This document shows, piece by piece, positions 5,034-5,151 of a stretch of DNA of 5,151 bases. Each line of letters starts with the position of its first letter. Position 1 is the first letter of the stretch. The notes beneath the pieces were generated by a model that worked only from the letters and a program-made list of their open reading frames with translations, was not told the origin of the DNA and ran no database searches. The stretch spans positions 1 through 5,151 of the forward strand of contig JAIRTS010000039.1 of the NCBI GenBank assembly GCA_031254795.1, given 5' to 3'. A program made the position numbers and the translations under genes. The DNA comes from Treponema sp. Its GTDB lineage: Bacteria; Spirochaetota; Spirochaetia; Treponematales; Breznakiellaceae.

Positions 5034-5151
5034 TGTCGCGTCCTGGTTTAAAGTTGTCACATGAGAAGAGGAAATGTGAAAGAAGTGGTACGATACAGCG
5101 AGGCGTTTAAGCTGAGGCTGGTAGAGGACATAGCCGGGGGCGTGCCACTGT
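5034..5151 (+). mobile_element. Left end of an IS3-family element (incomplete)
   Basis: The partial OrfA at the right edge implies that an insertion sequence begins shortly upstream. IS3-family ends usually start with TG and lie some tens of bases before orfA. The stretch from TGTCGCG (5034) to GTTGTCAC (5053-5060) is a candidate left terminal repeat, but the matching right end lies outside the window, so the boundary is a guess. Between here and the tnpA relic (4978-5033) I see only a GC-rich hairpin, CGGCGC (4969-4974) / GCGCCG (4980-4985), and no gene. Confidence 0.35.
5061..5151 (+). CDS. IS3-family transposase OrfA, N-terminal fragment (runs off right edge)
   Basis: The frame opens after TAA 5049-5051 and stays open to the window end. 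It encodes VKEVVRYSEAFKLRLVEDIA followed by a Gly pair. RYSEAFK at the very N terminus, followed by a VVxxI helix, is typical of the helix-turn-helix OrfA of IS3-family elements, which binds the element's terminal repeats; OrfAB, made by frameshifting, carries the DDE catalytic domain. I used ATG 5061 as the longest start. GTG 5076 may be the true one, because AGAGG (5067-5071) precedes it and family members usually begin just before VVRYSEAF. Only about 30 codons are visible, so intactness cannot be judged. Confidence 0.75.
   Translation, partial: MRRGNVKEVVRYSEAFKLRLVEDIAGGVPL

Overview
The window looks like chromosomal DNA from a bacterium of moderate GC content, most plausibly a spirochaete of the Treponema group. 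That assignment is an inference. It rests on a stand-alone bacterial RRM protein, a TrmJ-PriA gene pair, a PriA helicase motif reading KGLNFPGV where most bacteria have KGHDFP, and a mix of GC-rich genes with AT-rich spacers. A taxonomic search with PriA would settle it.

Layout, left to right. (1) A minus-strand partial gene runs off the left edge. Its protein resembles the C-terminal part of C45/phospholipase B-like Ntn-hydrolases, and no N-terminal catalytic region is recognisable. (2) An AT-rich intergenic region holds a near-ideal plus-strand sigma70 promoter. A TACAAATGTA box, of the BlaI/MecI/CopY operator type, sits in its spacer, and a perfect palindrome overlaps its -10. A roughly 300-nt leader with two stem-loops follows. 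(3) A 93-residue RRM RNA-binding protein comes next, then a strong stem-loop terminator. (4) A short-chain flavodoxin is readable only by joining three segments across two opposite frameshifts. (5) A TrmJ-like SPOUT tRNA 2'-O-methyltransferase and (6) a complete PriA primosomal helicase follow on the same strand. (7) After priA the window becomes mobile-element territory: a hairpin, the decayed C-terminal half of an IS200/IS605-type TnpA on the minus strand, and the first codons of an IS3-type transposase OrfA running off the right edge.

Functionally, the core is housekeeping: RNA binding, tRNA modification and replication restart. trmJ and priA are separated by 55 nt with no visible terminator and are probably cotranscribed. 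The flavodoxin lies just upstream of trmJ, and neither trmJ nor priA has a clear Shine-Dalgarno sequence. Both flanks show gene decay or truncation.

I see no CRISPR array, defence system, tRNA, rRNA or novel multigene system. The items most worth checking are the flavodoxin frameshifts, the Shine-Dalgarno sequence separated from the flavodoxin start by the terminator hairpin, and the operator-like promoter.
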